Source: Euperipatoides rowelli
Lineage: Eukaryota > Onychophora > Udeonychophora > Euonychophora > Peripatopsidae
Strand: one strand, 5' to 3'
DNA: 11,147 nt
Assembly: GCA_003024985.2 (NCBI GenBank)
Contig: PXIH01S0002793.1
The translations under genes and the position numbers were made by a program. Under the pieces are notes generated by a model, which was not told the DNA's origin, ran no database searches, and saw nothing but the letters and a program-made list of their open reading frames with translations. Positions 1-7,694 of this stretch are shown in pieces (the stretch's first letter is position 1; each line of letters opens with the position of its first letter).

Positions 1-880
1 TTTATTATTAGCCTACATTTACACTTATTAGGCTATATGTTCTAAAAAGGGAATTTTGGTTAAAAACTCGGACTCTACTGGAAATTTCCTCATGTAACAA
101 TCTCTATATACAAAGAACAGTTTTTACTCCTACCATCCAACCCTTACCCACTTAAACCTATCTCACTTTAACTCATTCCATCATTATAAGTTCCAAGTCT
201 CTATTTAGACCCCCCTCTCCTCCACATAACCTACAATTCATATTCTAATTATTACTAATTACTATTCTAAGTTTCATCTTTATACTGACAGACCTTGCTT
301 GAAATAACATATCACTCCCCCTATTATTACAATACAAATCACCTTCCACCCTAATATTAACTGTTTATGGGTGAGGGTTAGAAGAAAAAAAACCTGTCAA
401 CTTGCTTACATGTGCAATGATAGCAAAGGGTAGTTTCGGCAGAAGATGCAAAGGGAAAGAGAGAAAAAGATAAAACTGTTGCTTAATTTTAAAGAACCAA
501 AATATTGACCTTCAGAAGCGACTTTTGTTGGGGCACCAGGACAAGATGTCCATAACAGCATAACAGGTACTATCCTGGCCAAACCAAGACAAATTCTTCA
601 CATATTCAATTCACTTCAAAATTCATTAATCCTATTTATTTAATTTTTGGCCACACAATTTGGGCAGGGGAAAAATCCCTAATAGGTATTAAAAAAACGA
701 ATGTTCTCTAGGTCTTTAGTACTTCTTGACCTTAGTGATCATTCACTTCAGATTTCCTCATTGAGATATATGCATTTACAAAACTAATTATCCACCTTTA
801 TCTGATAGGATAGGCTTTATTTCACCCCAACTGAAACCACTCCTCCTAATACTTTATTTTTTCTTTTTTAATTTAATTTA
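1..880. other. AT-rich non-coding stretch, no supported gene
   Basis: No frame stays open long enough to suggest a gene. Bases 120-360 are pyrimidine-rich with C runs. Around 515-570 there is a short GC-richer patch with a TTCAG just before it and CAG|GTACTA after it. One frame of that patch is open, but the upstream pyrimidine tract is poor, so I do not call an exon. The words TAGCCTA (9-15) and TAGGCTA (29-35) face each other at the left edge. They belong to a word family scattered over the whole window. Confidence 0.7.
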
Positions 881-889
881 AATGTAAGT

Positions 890-954
890 AAATTTGCATT
901 ATTTAAAATAGAATTGACACCAATATTCAATTCTATTTTAAATAATGCAAATTT
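890..954. repeat. Perfect 28-bp inverted repeat with 9-nt loop
   Basis: The arms at 890-917 and 927-954 are exact reverse complements over 28 bases. They begin AAATTTGCATTATTTAAAAT on the left and are separated by CACCAATAT. Complementarity stops with a T/T mismatch just outside the arms. Perfection over this length means the palindrome is young or maintained. It could be a solo fold-back element, a product of replication template switching, or a hairpin RNA precursor. The stem is long and perfect, unlike the bulged stems usual for animal microRNA precursors. No target-site duplication is obvious. Confidence 0.95.
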
Positions 955-1043
955 TTTATGTTAGCAATTTATGAAATTAGCAAAATATCAAAATGCATAA
1001 AAGTCTAAGTTTTCAAAAATTACTTTAAAACAAACAAAAAAAA

Positions 1044-1080
1044 GGTGCCGGAACTCAGTTNCGGTGAATTCCGGCAGGAA
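1044..1080. repeat. GC-rich nested inverted repeat containing an ambiguous base
   Basis: TGCCGGAA (1046-1053) and TTCCGGCA (1069-1076) are perfect 8-bp inverted arms. A second, competing hairpin lies inside: CCGGAAC (1048-1054) with GTTnCGG (1058-1064), with a 3-nt loop. That inner hairpin would be perfect if the N at 1061 is C. The block is a GC-rich island between A-rich flanks. It resembles a transposon terminus or a solo end, but no matching partner end was found in the window. The unresolved base falls exactly where a hairpin would hinder sequencing or where repeat copies would disagree. Confidence 0.8.
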
Positions 1081-1389
1081 AAAAAGCACTGGTTAATACA
1101 GTTGGAACTTTTAGATTTTCTTCCCCTTTGTTTATTTCTAGATAAAGTAACAGTTGCTGTGCCTATCTTTTCCAGCTTGATTTTTTAAGATCAAAGTTTC
1201 TGATATCTTTTTTTGTTTTGTTTTTAAATCATTTCCTCATCACTGTTATAACCTGGGGAAATATACAAATCAATAATCAATGATTACAACTGAAAACTAA
1301 CTCTTTATTAAACTCAACTAGCTTAATACAAACACCAAGGACATATTTAGGTGAGGGGTGTCCAGGAGCTTTAAAAATCTCAACAGTAA
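1081..1389. other. AT-rich non-coding stretch
   Basis: I see no gene, RNA or repeat of note here. There is a T-rich patch around 1207-1227. The motif TTTAG|GTGAGG near 1346-1355 resembles a donor, but nothing coding precedes it. Confidence 0.6.
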
Positions 1390-1516
1390 AAAAAAAAGCT
1401 TATCAAATTTGTCAAAAGGTAAACAAAACGTCGATACAACTAAAAAAAAGCTCATCAAATCTGTCAAAAGGGAAACAAAATGTCAATACTATAAAAATAA
1501 AAAGCTTATCGAAACT
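1390..1516. repeat. 52-bp tandem repeat, about 2.4 copies
   Basis: Unit 1 (1390-1441) and unit 2 (1442-1493) are each 52 bases and differ at about 8 positions. A partial third unit runs from 1494 to about 1516, with its AGCTTATC shifted by two bases (period 54). The core is A8 then GCTYATCAAATYTGTCAAAA followed by GGKAAACAAAA. A 77-codon open frame (1358-1591) crosses the array. The period is not a multiple of three, so the units are read in different frames and the Lys/Ser-rich peptide does not repeat. That argues the frame is an accident of A-rich repeat sequence and not a gene. Confidence 0.88.
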
Positions 1517-1763
1517 GGCTATGCCACTGATAATCATGGAGAAAGAATCATTAGCATAAGTTCTAACAGTATGCTGGGTGCCAAATGCTAATGTTGTTTA
1601 CTATTGCTTTTATTACTAATTACTTTTAGTTTCTGTCTGTGGTATTAAGAAACCACAATCTTTAATTCATGCAAGCTACAATGCGCTAAATTCAAGAAAA
1701 CACTATTATTATAATAGTCTGATAATATTTTATTAACCTTTTCATTTTGGCCCTTTTCCGCAG

Positions 1764-1828
1764 AAAAATCACCTGAAACACCAACACTAAGTGCAAATTC
1801 TAATTGAAAGAACAGCATAAGTAATAAA
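1764..1828 (+). other. Weak candidate for a 3'-terminal coding exon
   Basis: A good acceptor-like tract (pyrimidine-rich, ending TTTTCCGCAG at 1763) is followed by one open frame of 13 codons. It reads KSPETPTLSANSN and ends at TGA (1805-1807). An AATAAA follows at 1823-1828. The order acceptor, short tail, stop, polyadenylation signal is what a last exon looks like. However, the coding part is very short, the signal is unusually close to the stop, and AATAAA is common in AT-rich DNA. No upstream partner exon on this strand was found. Chance remains the likelier explanation. Confidence 0.15.
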
Positions 1829-2241
1829 GCTTCTGCGTTAAATGTTAATCATGAAAATAAACAAAATGGAGAGTATAGACATTTTAATTTCTCTCTTACT
1901 AAGCAATCTGCCGATGGAGTGACATTATTCAGCCTTAATTCTCATTCAGCTTGGCGCTGAATTGTTTTTCCATGAGAGAGAAAAATTGAAATTGAAATCA
2001 TGATGCTTACAGTGCGCTTCATTTTAGGACAAAATCTATTGTAAAACATAGAATAAGCTTCTGAGTACGAATGGGTGAAAATTTCATTTCTGCCACCTAT
2101 TCAGTCACACGTCAAATCCGATATTGTACTTTGAAAAATACGATAAATATATATGCACGCTTTACATATAAATGGTTAACCAAAATTCAAAATGCAAAAG
2201 AACGGGTTTTAGATCCCTATCTTCAGGCAGGAAGAGGGATG
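1829..2241. other. AT-rich non-coding stretch with a small hairpin
   Basis: No supported gene. ATTCAGC (1944-1950) and GCTGAAT (1956-1962) form a perfect 7-bp stem around TTGGC. Looser complementary CT/GA tracts flank it (1886-1897 and 1974-1987), so the region could fold as one larger irregular hairpin. An open frame at 2071-2292 runs into the transposon-like block downstream and shows no splice or family signal. Confidence 0.5.
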
Positions 2242-2345
2242 CAGTCATACTCAACCTACAACCCACGGGCCAAATGCAGCCCTTTTATATAAAACATGTG
2301 GGGGCGCCCAACATGTGACCTCTTTCAAATTTCAGTTCTAAAAAG
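2242..2345. mobile_element. Decayed hAT-type transposon ends (tentative)
   Basis: CAACCTACAACCCACGGGCC (2252-2271), followed by AAATGCAGCCC, resembles the CCCAACCTACGGCCCGCGGGCC-type termini I associate with some non-autonomous hAT elements. The differences are mostly those expected from CpG decay (CG to CA or TG). A second similar start, GGGGGCGCCCAACATGTGACC, lies at about 2300-2320, within an imperfect palindrome flanked by ACATGT on both sides (2294-2299 and 2311-2316). The block is much more GC-rich than its flanks. No transposase frame and no clear 8-bp target duplication were found. The family assignment is from memory of consensus style, not from a search. Confidence 0.35.
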
Positions 2346-2500
2346 GTATCCAAACAACGCTCGTATAAGAAAAAAAATAGATCAAGAGCTGATTATCAGT
2401 ACAATTAGCTTTAAAAGCTTTGTGTGATGAGTAGAGATACTTTTGTGTTTAACTGTATAAAAAGTGTGCTTCATATTGAGTGCACAATGTGGTTCGCTGT

Positions 2501-2529
2501 TCGACACGCATTTAGCAGTTAAGTGTCGA
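2501..2529. repeat. 7-bp inverted repeat, possible far end of the hAT-like remnant
   Basis: TCGACAC (2501-2507) and GTGTCGA (2523-2529) are perfect inverted arms around a 15-nt spacer. A looser second GTGTCAACA follows. The segment 2465-2545 is richer in G and CpG than the DNA after it. It also holds CAATGTGGTTCGC, a decayed-looking relative of the GTGGCCCGC words common in hAT ends. It may be the right part of the element starting near 2242. The arms do not match that left end well, so the link is an inference. Confidence 0.4.
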
Positions 2530-2545
2530 TTGGGTGTCAACAATC

Positions 2546-3611
2546 TTACTAATTTTTATAATTTATTGCAAGTTTAATTTTTACATTGTATTTTTATTTT
2601 GTGATTAAGTTATATTTTTTGTAGATTTTTTTAATATTAAATGTTCCATAAATGTTTGTTTTTTTACTATTCTACTATTATTACGGTATGCTTTATTTTA
2701 AATTTCAGCCCAATTTCATGTAATAGTAGCCTATGTGCGACCCTTGCATGTATATTTTTTATTGGCTCACGGTAAACAAAACAAAAACCACTAAAACAAC
2801 TGATATACAGTATGTTAACCCCCAAATTTTAAAAATATGTTTATGAGTTTGTTATGTAACAATCTTTTTATGTTAAGGAATTTCTAAAATATTTCTCTAT
2901 TGATTTATTTACAGTATATTAATTTTACAGGTTAGATTCAATATCATAATGACAAGAAATTCACATGTTTATAACGGATCAATCTAAAGAATGATTGATA
3001 TTTTACTCAAGTCATTTCAAAATGTTGACTTCAAAGAAACCAATCATTATACAAGTTAGTTACTTTTTTTTCTGTTTAACTTCATGAACACTATATAAAA
3101 TAAGAGCTTCACAGAATCAATGTTCTTTTTTAAAGCAGCCTACATAATAGGAAATTGAAAATGTTGGTTAATTTTTTTTTTTCTTTTTAGGAAAAAAAAA
3201 ATTATTTCATCAATTCTAATTTCACGGATTGTGATTTTTCAGGAATGTAGAGAATTACAGATAACATTCAAATTAGAGGTTCAAATTTAAATGAGAGCAT
3301 CGTTTAAAAATTTAAAGAGTTTATTTTTAGTGACATAAGAGTAAATACAGTATATTCCTCATAATTCTGTACTTTTTAAAGAAGTCTCATAATTTGAGAT
3401 GGCAAAAACTCAATTTTAAAATTTATTAAAAATTAATTTAAATAATAACCAAATCATTTTGTGTTACAATTTAATTTATAATTAATTATATAGCCTACTT
3501 TTAAAATAACATGATTTTTTTTTTTTCATTATAATTTTGCGGCAATCAAATTCATTTAAAAAAAAAAAAATTAATTGACCAGATGAAATAAACAACAATT
3601 CAATTGCTTTT
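2546..3611. other. Very AT-rich non-coding stretch
   Basis: I see no gene. There are long T and A runs, for example A13 at 3558-3570. Three TACAGTA words lie at 2806, 2910 and 3346, and TAGCCTA words at 2727 and 3491. Small stems occur, such as ATCAATC (2978-2984) with GATTGAT (2993-2999). None looks like a structured RNA gene. Confidence 0.7.
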
Positions 3612-3834
3612 TATACACGTGTGTGCAGGGTCTTAGCTATAGAATTTTATTGGAGGGAGTGAAATGAGTAGTTTACCAAATCTGGTTCCTCAAATTCCAA
3701 CTCACAACTATTGAACAGTTTTTTTCTTCACTTCCAACTGCCAACACAAAATTTCGAACTTCCAGCTAAAGTTGGAAGGGAAAGCTCCCCCCCCCCTCCA
3801 TACACCCACCCACCTTTAGCAACACCCCTATACA
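3612..3834. repeat. GC-richer repeat-like block flanked by TATACA
   Basis: The block opens near CAGGGTCTTAGCTATAG (3627-3643) and ends with CTTTAGCAACACCCC (3814-3828). Reverse-complemented, that end reads GGGGTGTTGCTAAAG, loosely matching the opening, so it may be a degraded terminal inverted repeat. TATACA occurs just outside on both sides (3612-3617 and 3829-3834) and could be a target duplication or chance. Inside are inverted arms CTTCCAACT (3731-3739) and AGTTGGAAG (3770-3778), and a C10 run (3787-3796). There is no coding frame. It is probably a short non-autonomous element or a fragment of one. Confidence 0.4.
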
Positions 3835-4344
3835 AATATGTCGGACAACAACAGACTATAGTCCAGTAAGGTTGTCCCTAGTTCTAATCTAATTTTTTTT
3901 TAATATAAACATTATTATTTTTATTCATTTATTTATTTATATATATATCTTTTTATAATTTTTTTTATAGGTTATTGAATCTTGGGGATTTTATTTAAAA
4001 AAAAAAAAAAACTATCAACAATTATACATTTATTACAATACCAAACAACCTTAATAAACTCCCTACCATCGCTTAGAATATCAACAGACCTACACTGTAG
4101 CTAGCTTCACTACTTTGTCAACCTATTTCAAAATATAAACCAACCAATTATAACAATTGAAATACTAGCCTGTATTTCAATTATATGTGTGTGTGTGAAT
4201 GTATGTACAACTCATCATAAACAGATCAGAAACTTCATAAAATCTATTAATTAAATTAATTAAGGAAAACTAAACCAGAAAAAAAAAAAACTTCTCAAAC
4301 AATTTCTCACATGAGCCTTCTGAGTATTAAATTCATACCCATCA
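3835..4344. other. Low-complexity AT-rich stretch
   Basis: No gene. It contains (ATTT)3 running into (AT)n at 3927-3948, an A15 run at 3997-4011, and (TG)6 at 4186-4197. Two TTAATTAA octamers are separated by one A (4247-4263). The last resembles paired TAATTA homeodomain cores, but such words are expected by chance in sequence this AT-rich. Confidence 0.7.
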
Positions 4345-4362
4345 GGCCTATGTCAGTAGGCC
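4345..4362. repeat. GGCCTA/TAGGCC hairpin
   Basis: Perfect 6-bp arms GGCCTA (4345-4350) and TAGGCC (4357-4362) enclose TGTCAG. It is built from the TAGGCCTA-type word that recurs in this window. Confidence 0.8.
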
Positions 4363-4448
4363 AGAGCTCTTATGACTAGAACAAACTTCCAGACAAATTC
4401 ATTATTCTTTTTAATTCCAAGTTATAATTCAGATTATTTTTAAAACAT

Positions 4449-4646
4449 ATGGTAATTATTTTTTCAAGAATCAGAGATAGGCAACATCGCTTCTTGAGAC
4501 ATTTGTCAAAGGAGAAGTTTGCCCTGGAGCAAAGCTCCATTAAACCTATACAGCCCAATATGATTCAAATTAGAAAAGCTATATATGGATATAGTTTGTC
4601 TTTTTTTCTACTACTAACTGGGAAACAATATACTGTGGGCCGATGA
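4449..4646. other. Overlapping short ORFs on both strands, coding status unsupported
   Basis: A plus-strand frame of 65 codons and a minus-strand frame of 60 codons (4558-4376) overlap here. The plus-strand peptide is charged in its middle (RDRQHRFLRHLSKEKFALEQ) and follows TTTTTTCAAG, a possible acceptor. No donor with a clear consensus follows, and no family is recognisable. A perfect stem, TGGAGC (4525-4530) with GCTCCA (4534-4539) around AAA, sits in the middle. I treat both frames as unproven, and at most one could be real. Confidence 0.2.
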
Positions 4647-5424
4647 TCAATCGAGGTTCGCTATTGGAAGCTCTATAAAAAGTATGGAGGCTTCAACCAT
4701 AGAGAATGAATATAATGCTTAACATTTTTCCAGGTATGGGAGATGGTGACAAATCAGGGAACACAAATGATAGGAAAAATCTTTAAGTCATTGTGTAGTA
4801 AACTTAATACAGTATATGTCACGTGCTCACCTATTCAAATGGAACCACAGAAAGGGCTAACTCTAAAATTATTACTGTATTGCAAAAACATGTGATAACA
4901 ATTACTGTGCTCCAATTGGGATGAAATTTTACTTTATGTGTTCCACTCATTGAACTCAGTAGTTCATAGGTCTACGGACGAAAGTCCCTATTACTGTATA
5001 TTATGCATGGTTCAATTCTATGTACACAGCTTCAGACTTTAACTTAAAAAATGACATTAAATCTGATTATATTTCTGACATTATATAGGAACTGACTAAA
5101 AGGATGGCACTCATTTGTAATCAAGTTTATAAAAATTAAGTTAAATCACCTTATAAATCATGTAATAGTAAGTCGGGAAAACTTAAAGGAATATTCAGTA
5201 GGTCAACCTGTTTTAGTATTGGATTTTACCTCTTATACTAGGGCCAATAGGAAAATTAAACCCAGATATAAAGCTTCATTTAGAATAGTTTCCAAAATTT
5301 AATAGTAAATTACCAAGTCAGAAACATAGCTAATCCTAACAGTATAAAAGTGTGCATATAGATAAAGAAATAGGTTATTTCTGTAAAATGCCTAGATAAT
5401 GAACCTCTATCTAAAGTGAGCTCG
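4647..5424. other. AT-rich non-coding stretch
   Basis: No gene found. A possible minus-strand donor (GTGAGC, from GTGCTCACC near 4822-4830) has stops in all three frames immediately before it, so no exon is called. TACAGTA/TACTGTA words lie at 4808, 4873 and 4992. Confidence 0.7.
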
Positions 5425-5439
5425 GCCCTCCTTAAGGGC
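5425..5439. repeat. GCCCT/AGGGC hairpin in a small GC-rich patch
   Basis: GCCCT (5425-5429) and AGGGC (5435-5439) form a short stem around CCTTA, inside a GC-rich island of about 30 bases. This may be a relic of a dispersed repeat tail. Nothing further can be said. Confidence 0.55.
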
Positions 5440-5773
5440 TGTTGTCAAACCAAACACATTCAATTTAATTGTTTTTATTTCAGCTACCAAGTCAGCCTTT
5501 TATTATTACCGGTATTTATATTTATGTTCCAGGTGTGTTACTTTGGCAAGTTTATTTTTATTTAGTTTAGAAATACATTTTATTATCACTTAGTTAGCTT
5601 CGCTGTTAGTTTTATTCCACGTTAGTATTGGACTATCATATTATCTTTGTTAGAAGCCACCTCTACATTTAGGTCACATATTTTGAATGCTTGGAATCGT
5701 TAGAAATCAAAGTTCACTTATTTTTCATTTACATTTATATTAGAAGAATGATAGAAGCTTAATTTGTGCAGTC

Positions 5774-5803
5774 GAGTTATTGCAGCTATGAGTTATTGCA
5801 GCT
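5774..5803. repeat. 14-bp direct repeat, period 16
   Basis: GAGTTATTGCAGCT occurs at 5774-5787 and again at 5790-5803, separated by AT. CAGTCG flanks the pair on both sides. It looks like a recent short tandem duplication. Confidence 0.9.
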
Positions 5804-5837
5804 CTCAGTCGTAAATGTAAATCATTTGTTACCTATA

Positions 5838-6199
5838 TAGGCTAACAGAATTATTTATGCTTGACACCTGTATATACTATACAACATGCAATAATTATAT
5901 ATGGTACTGCATAATTGTATATGCACCCAATATATACAGTGTACAGTAGGCTATATATAAAGTGCAGTACCCTATATTAAAATCAGAAATATAATACATA
6001 TAGTAGCTTATATGATACACAGTATACAAAATACAGTAAGTATAAACAGTGTGTAGGCCTATATTACTAAAAAAAACTCAATGCAATAAAAAAGCCAATT
6101 TTAAAGCAAAAAGTCATAGCAGCAATTTATTTTGAATATAAATTAAAAAAATCATGATACATTTAGGCTATTACGGTAGTGCACATTCCTATTAGCCTA
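5838..6199. repeat. Cluster of TACAGTA/TAGGCTA words with inverted repeats
   Basis: This AT-rich stretch is dense in alternating purine-pyrimidine steps. It holds TAGGCTA or TAGCCTA at 5838, 5947, 6164 and 6193, TACAGTA at 5942 and 6032, and TAGGCCTA at 6054-6061. GGTACTGCA (5903-5911) and TGCAGTACC (5963-5971) are perfect 9-bp inverted arms. A 21-nt near-repeat (GCAATAATTATATATG at 5888, GCATAATTGTATATG at 5909) lies just inside. It may be a decayed fold-back element or simply a hotspot of lineage-specific low-complexity sequence. No coding potential. Confidence 0.5.
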
Positions 6200-6255
6200 A
6201 ATTAATTCTAGCTTAAAGGCAAACATGCTTTGCAATATAAATGTTTAATTAAAAA

Positions 6256-6271
6256 ACAAACAAACAAACAA
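6256..6271. repeat. (ACAA)4 microsatellite
   Basis: Four tandem ACAA-type units in an A-rich context (6251-6272). Confidence 0.85.
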
Positions 6272-6508
6272 TCCAAAATCAAAATTTTGTTTTAAATAAA
6301 AGTCATTCAAGAATTTAAATAGACTTAAGCTTAGTAACTATCCAGTAAAAAAATTCTTTAACTTTTAAAAACGTGTGTATTAAATTTTATTTAGAAAAAG
6401 AATAATTTTTAAAGAACCGCTTTTTCCTTTCATTTCATTGTTTATATACAAGGCTATATATACAGAAAATTGGATGGGATGGGATAAAAATTCTTAACAT
6501 GTACTCAC

Positions 6509-6575
6509 CACTTTCTGTCAAAAAAGGATTACTTCTAAGGCTGCCTCTATGCGAGTCTGGGGCTGTGCTCATCAT
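6509..6575 (-). CDS. Candidate first coding exon (22 codons plus 1 nt) of an unidentified minus-strand gene
   Basis: Read on the minus strand, ATGATG (6575-6570) opens a frame of 22 codons plus one base. It ends at G|GTGAGTAC, a strong donor whose GTGAGT is 6508-6503. An in-frame TGA lies six codons upstream (TGA ATT TCA ATT ACG TTG, then ATG), so the first ATG is the natural start. The peptide begins MMSTAPDS and carries an Asn-Pro-Phe tripeptide at codons 16-18; in other proteins NPF can bind EH domains. It also has an Arg/Ser-rich middle (HRGSLRS). Codon content is much less AT-biased than the surroundings. A splice acceptor at 6708 completes the exon. The family is not recognised, and the next exon (phase 1) would lie left of 6500 but was not found. 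Confidence 0.42.
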
Positions 6576-6704
6576 CAACGTAATTGAAATTCAATTATTT
6601 CAATCGTTTTAATAAAAATAAAATAATTTTTTTTTTACTCCTCTGGTTAAACGAAGTTCTCAGTATTTCTAGCAGCCAAAATAATAATAGAGCTGCCCCA
6701 GACT
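6554..6704. repeat. 10-bp GC-rich inverted repeat bracketing the predicted start codon
   Basis: AGTCTGGGGC (6554-6563) and GCCCCAGACT (6695-6704) are perfect inverted arms in otherwise AT-rich DNA. A further GCTC/GAGC match lies just inside. In the predicted minus-strand transcript they pair the first bases of the 5' untranslated exon with codons 4-8, directly after the ATGATG. A separate 7-bp palindrome AATTGAA/TTCAATT (6582-6596) lies in the loop. Confidence 0.8.
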
Positions 6705-6707
6705 TTC
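6576..6707 (-). other. Predicted 5' untranslated part of the same exon
   Basis: On the minus strand, a long pyrimidine tract of T runs broken by a single C ends in GTTCAG, with its last base at 6708. It is a textbook acceptor. The exon would start at 6707 with GAAAGTCTGGGGC and run 132 bases to the start codon, giving an exon of 199 bases in total. The segment contains AT-rich and T-rich stretches and stops in frame with the ATG, consistent with untranslated sequence. If the acceptor is real, at least one non-coding exon lies further right. Confidence 0.35.
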
Positions 6708-6739
6708 CTGAACAAAAAAAGAAAAAAAAAAAGTAGCAA

Positions 6740-7136
6740 ATCAAACTGAATATTGCGATAAAAATTAATCAAATGTAGCTACTGAAAATGATGTTTAATA
6801 AAAATAAATAAGTTTTAAAATATACAATAACCAAAATTATGAATGGGGGAGAGGGAAAAGGGGTCATTCTAAATGAACAGTATATATGATTGGGTAAGCA
6901 GCCTTTAGGAATAAGCTTTTACTAGAAAAAATATAAAACCAAGAAAATTAAAAATATAGGCTACCGTAGTTGAAAATTTTCCCTCAGTATACTGATCATA
7001 AATGAGAAATCATCAAAGACAAAAAAAAAATAGTTTAACTCTTCACATGAATTTCTTCATTGTAGCTTTTTTTTTTAAAAAAAATTGAATGGTTATTCAA
7101 TCTTTTAGAGTTAATTTAGACCATGTCTCAAATATT
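6740..7136. other. AT-rich non-coding stretch
   Basis: No gene. A, T and mixed purine runs predominate. This would be the upstream intron if the 6509-6707 exon is real. Confidence 0.6.
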
Positions 7137-7203
7137 TTTATCCCGACTCCCACTCTCTCTCTCTCTCTCTCGCATTCCCACTCTGTCTTACACTCTCACT
7201 CTT
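7137..7203. repeat. Pyrimidine tract with (CT)9
   Basis: (CT)9 at 7153-7170 sits in a C/T-rich tract extending to about 7203. The open frame across it (7089-7286) owes its Ser/Leu/His repeats (SLSLSHSHS) to the microsatellite. Confidence 0.85.
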
Positions 7204-7231
7204 TAAATTTAATTGGGACAACTCATGGAGT

Positions 7232-7285
7232 TACAATGACACCTAGTGAAAGAATTTTAAAGTTTCAAAGAATCTTTGTTGATTG
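7232..7285 (+). other. Weak candidate terminal exon after the CT tract
   Basis: The first AG after the long pyrimidine tract is at 7230-7231 (CATGGAG). After it one frame reads TMTPSERILKFQRIFVD and ends at TGA. The peptide is less biased than random AT-rich translation. But the AG lies about 30 bases beyond the tract, no polyadenylation signal is nearby, and no partner exon is seen. A chance frame is likelier. Confidence 0.12.
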
Positions 7286-7289
7286 ATAA

Positions 7290-7694
7290 TAGTTTTTGTA
7301 ACAAGAAATGGATGAACAGTAACAATAAGCATTTTAGGGTTTTACTTATTATTATAGAGTTTTACCGTAATATGTAAAATATTGTATAAGAAAAGTTACA
7401 TGTGTTAAAACATCATTTAATTCTTTAAAATTCCATGATAAAAAGTTTAACTTTAATTATCAGTAACATGAAGCGATTTATATTATAAAGCATAATATAT
7501 ATACTGTAGTCTATATCATACAGTAACGTAAAAAAATAAAAATAAATAAACATATGTCAGTTCCAAGCATATTAATTTCTCAATATTCATGTAGAGTCCA
7601 AAACAATATGATTAGTAATGTATTGAAATTAATGTATGTATTAAAAACCTCTTTCTTGGTCTACTTTTCTCAGATATTTCGCACAGTAAATCGT
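7290..7694. other. AT-rich non-coding stretch
   Basis: No gene. It contains TACTGTA/TACAGTA at 7502 and 7519 and A-rich low-complexity DNA with overlapping AATAAA words near 7535-7550. Confidence 0.65.

Noticed and set aside
515-568. Possible plus-strand exon between TTCAG and GTACTA, with an open frame containing VGAPGQDV
   Set aside because: The acceptor lacks a pyrimidine tract, the donor is weak, and the frame is closed four codons upstream.
1358-1591. 77-codon plus-strand ORF, Lys/Ser/Asn rich
   Set aside because: It spans the 52-bp tandem repeat, whose period is not a multiple of three. The peptide is an A-rich artefact without family or splice signals.
2071-2292. 73-codon plus-strand ORF
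   Set aside because: It runs into the decayed transposon-like block, has no recognisable domain and no splice sites, and its composition is as expected by chance.
4247-4263. Paired TTAATTAA octamers as homeodomain sites
   Set aside because: Such words are expected by chance in DNA this AT-rich, and no promoter or gene context supports them.
4634-4690. GAGGTTCGCTATTGG, resembling a tRNA T-arm
   Set aside because: No acceptor, D or anticodon stems can be built around it.
4822-4875. Possible minus-strand microexon before a GTGAGC donor
   Set aside because: All three frames contain a stop before the donor.
7089-7286. 65-codon plus-strand ORF with Ser/Leu/His repeats
   Set aside because: Most of it is the (CT)n microsatellite and flanking pyrimidine tract. 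Only the last codons were kept as a weak exon candidate.
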